A stretch of DNA of 64,000 nucleotides, taken from the NCBI GenBank assembly GCA_902625325.1, contig CACOAW010000003.1, positions 83,097 through 147,096 on the forward strand, written 5' to 3'. Source of the stretch: an uncultured Candidatus Poseidoniales archaeon. Its GTDB lineage: Archaea; Thermoplasmatota; Poseidoniia; Poseidoniales; Thalassarchaeaceae. The notes under the pieces are model-generated. The model saw nothing but the letters and a program-made list of their open reading frames with translations, was not told the DNA's origin and did no database searches. Position numbers and translations under genes: made by a program. This document shows positions 62,325 to 64,000 of the stretch, piece after piece (positions within the stretch are counted from its first letter, which is position 1; the number at the start of each line of letters is the position of its first letter).

Positions 62325-63239
62325 GTGAATGTGTACCGGACTATTGTCCCATGGGCAGAATTGTTCAGATCTGGCAACTCGGTAACGGGGATATTCGGGG
62401 TAGCATTGGGATCAATTTTAGCCTCTCAGGGACTTCCTAGCGGAGACTTCGCTATCATTACGGCCTTGCATTGCCTCTCTGTGATGACGTTCATGTTCTC
62501 TTGGAACGCATTGAACGACTACATGGATATCGAGATAGATCGAATCAACAGGCCAGATAGGCCACTCCCCTCGGGGGAGATTTCTGAGGTTGCAGCTAGT
62601 AGGGGGATTCTATTCACTGCAGTGCTCTCGGCCTTCTTTCTGATAGTCGCTGCCTACGTCTCTCATAGTGGAGAAATAGGTCTAGATGGGTGGCTTCCAT
62701 CGCTTGCAATCTGGGTGATGGCGCTTCTTCTTCTATTCAACTATGAATCTCCATCAAAACTAAGTTTTAGGATGAAGGATAGAGGCCTGCCTGGAAATTT
62801 GGCTATCAGCATGTCCGTGGGCCTGGTAATTATTTTCGGTGCGGCTAGCGTTTCCGATCCTCTGAATCAGAGAGCGTGGTCAGTTTTTATTGTGGGATTT
62901 CTGTTTAATTTTTCTCGGGAGATCGTAAAGGACATTGAAGATATGGGAGGGGATAAAGGAAGAGACACCTTCGCAATGAGAGTAGGAGAAGAAAGAGCGA
63001 GTTCGTTAGCCGCTCTAGTTCTTATCACCGCTCTAGCCGCAATGTTGGCCCCCTTCTCACCCATATTGCAGATTTTTACTGATTGGCACGTAGCGTTCGT
63101 CATACCCTCTGTAGTTACGCTAATGATGGTCAAACCAAAGCTTCTCGCGTCGGAGCATCGTAACGCCCAGAAACTAATCAAGACCTCAATGCAACTCTGT
63201 TTGATCGCTTTCTTGGTTATATCGCTAATTCCAAGCTAG
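62325..63239 (+). CDS. UbiA-family prenyltransferase, probable digeranylgeranylglyceryl phosphate synthase
   Basis: UbiA enzymes attach prenyl chains; the archaeal lipid member makes the second ether link of the core lipid. Motif 1 is NDYMDIEIDRINRPDRPL (N64, D65, D68, D72) and motif 2 REIVKDIEDMGGDKGRDT, both Asp-rich, with about eight or nine TM segments. The GTG start at 62325 gives 304 aa. Assignment to the lipid enzyme is inferred from the archaeal context and from the motif-2 form, and a quinone prenyltransferase role is possible. Its stop overlaps the argF stop in CTAG. Confidence 0.82.
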   Translation: MNVYRTIVPWAELFRSGNSVTGIFGVALGSILASQGLPSGDFAIITALHCLSVMTFMFSWNALNDYMDIEIDRINRPDRPLPSGEISEVAASRGILFTAVLSAFFLIVAAYVSHSGEIGLDGWLPSLAIWVMALLLLFNYESPSKLSFRMKDRGLPGNLAISMSVGLVIIFGAASVSDPLNQRAWSVFIVGFLFNFSREIVKDIEDMGGDKGRDTFAMRVGEERASSLAALVLITALAAMLAPFSPILQIFTDWHVAFVIPSVVTLMMVKPKLLASEHRNAQKLIKTSMQLCLIAFLVISLIPS

Positions 63240-64000
63240 CGTAATTCCCAATAGGTTTGCCAAGCGACTTCGTTACACAGAAGAGTAAGTATGGACATTT
63301 GTGCCCACATTCTGTTTTCGGCTTGATCAAAAACTACACTATTAGGCGAGTCCATCACTCCGTCAGTTACCTCTTCTCCCCTGTGTGCCGGAAGGCAGTG
63401 CATGAAGATGTAATCATCATCAGCTTCCGAGGCCAATTCTTCGTTTACCTGAAAACCATCGAATGCCCCCATCTTTCCATCCATATGCTCTTCTCCCATG
63501 GAAACAAAAACGTCCGTGTATATCGCTCCTGCTCCCTCAACAGCCTCTCTGGGATCATTAACTCCTTCAATTTTGGACCCTGTCTTCTTAGCTATTTCTA
63601 AAGCCCTTGAAATCACAGATTCGTCTGGCTCAAAACCTTCTGGCGTCGCGAAAACGATATCATATCCTAGAGTTGCACATCCAAGAACCAAATCATGAAG
63701 CACATTGTTCCCGTCACCAACCCAAGCAACATGGCCATTCATTTTATCCGAGTTTTCTACTAAGGTCATCATATCAGCCGCAGCCTGACATGGGTGATGC
63801 ATATCAGAGAGGGCGTTGATTACTGGAACCGTTGAATGTTTAGCTAGTTCAGCAACGTCGTCATGGCCGAAACACCTGTAGGTAATGCAGTCCATGTACC
63901 TAGATAGGACAGCAGCAGTATCTGCTATGGTCTCACTAGTTCCTAGTTGGATGTCTCCAGCCAACAGTGTGAGGGGCTGGCCGCCTAGCCTACTAACACC
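63236..64000 (-). CDS. argF: Ornithine carbamoyltransferase, 5' part cut by the window edge
   Basis: OTC makes citrulline from ornithine and carbamoyl phosphate in arginine synthesis. HPCQAAADMMT, VGDGNNVLHDL, HCLPAHRGEEVTDGV and VFDQAENRMWAQ are the family's carbamoyl-phosphate and ornithine-binding motifs. The reading frame is open to the right edge (LGGQPLTLLAGDIQLG continues upstream of the TTG at 63964), so the N-terminal third lies beyond the window; the first ATG-like start inside is not real. Confidence 0.95.
   Translation of the reverse strand, partial: GVSRLGGQPLTLLAGDIQLGTSETIADTAAVLSRYMDCITYRCFGHDDVAELAKHSTVPVINALSDMHHPCQAAADMMTLVENSDKMNGHVAWVGDGNNVLHDLVLGCATLGYDIVFATPEGFEPDESVISRALEIAKKTGSKIEGVNDPREAVEGAGAIYTDVFVSMGEEHMDGKMGAFDGFQVNEELASEADDDYIFMHCLPAHRGEEVTDGVMDSPNSVVFDQAENRMWAQMSILTLLCNEVAWQTYWELR

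Noticed and set aside
1-64000. CRISPR arrays, IS elements, integrases, prophage, plasmid origin
   Set aside because: No direct-repeat/spacer pattern, no transposase or integrase sequence, no terminal repeats with target duplications, and no phage structural genes were seen.

Overview
The window reads as chromosomal DNA of a free-living marine euryarchaeon, most consistent with Marine Group II (Candidatus Poseidoniales). This is an inference from gene content; no 16S gene is present. Archaeal markers are the Rpo7-Spt4-S24e-S27ae cluster, an archaeal-type AlaRS with an N-terminal Cys-x2-Cys element, a split GMP synthase (ATP-pyrophosphatase subunit alone), DtdA, RtcB and a UbiA-family lipid prenyltransferase. 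Mixed in are bacterial- or eukaryote-like genes (GMP reductase, TrhO, proline dehydrogenase, a CD36-like protein, a TCAF-like M60 peptidase) and several very large acidic, Ser/Gly/Asp-rich surface proteins. No CRISPR array, insertion sequence, integrase, phage block or rRNA was seen. The five tRNA genes are intronless and all encode CCA.

Layout. 0-8 kb: the 5' end of an unknown gene off the left edge, an EF-hand protein, an atypical SDR protein, the two glycine decarboxylase P subunits (gcvPA-gcvPB), a membrane protein, purE and guaAb, then tRNA-Asn. 8-17 kb: glyA, a 1352-residue lipoprotein with the domain order of animal TCAF proteins and an intact zinc site, a membrane acyltransferase-like protein, and a two-TM protein that looks like an archaeal CD36/LIMP-2 relative; then tRNA-Met. 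17-26 kb: two unknown membrane-anchored proteins, an amino-acid ABC transporter whose permease carries an extracellular Ycf48-like propeller, and a coupled purC-class IV aminotransferase-sulfotransferase unit. 26-32 kb: a giant (about 1876 aa) surface protein. 32-43 kb: rpo7-spt4-rps24e-rps27ae behind a predicted structured leader, a propeller protein, dtdA, proline dehydrogenase, trhO, two subtilases, a zinc-finger protein, a methyltransferase-like protein and a zinc-ribbon membrane protein. 43-51 kb: tRNA-Ser, tRNA-Thr and a 2406-aa surface protein. 51-64 kb: rtcB, alaS, an aminotransferase, a thrombospondin-type-3-repeat protein, guaC, tRNA-Glu, a small unknown/winged-helix pair, ubiA and a truncated argF.

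How it fits together. The metabolic genes centre on glycine/serine one-carbon flow (GcvP, GlyA), purine synthesis and salvage (PurE, PurC, GuaAb, GuaC) and amino-acid turnover (ABC transporter, proline dehydrogenase, aminotransferases, OTC). Secreted or surface proteases and adhesins suit a particle-associated protein degrader. Packing is very tight: genes in the same direction usually overlap at ATGA/GTGA/TGATG, and all ten convergent pairs have stop codons within 27 bp of each other.

The most interesting region is about 9.3-17.2 kb, where a TCAF-like M60 peptidase and a CD36-like receptor, both best known from eukaryotes, lie two genes apart in an archaeal genome.
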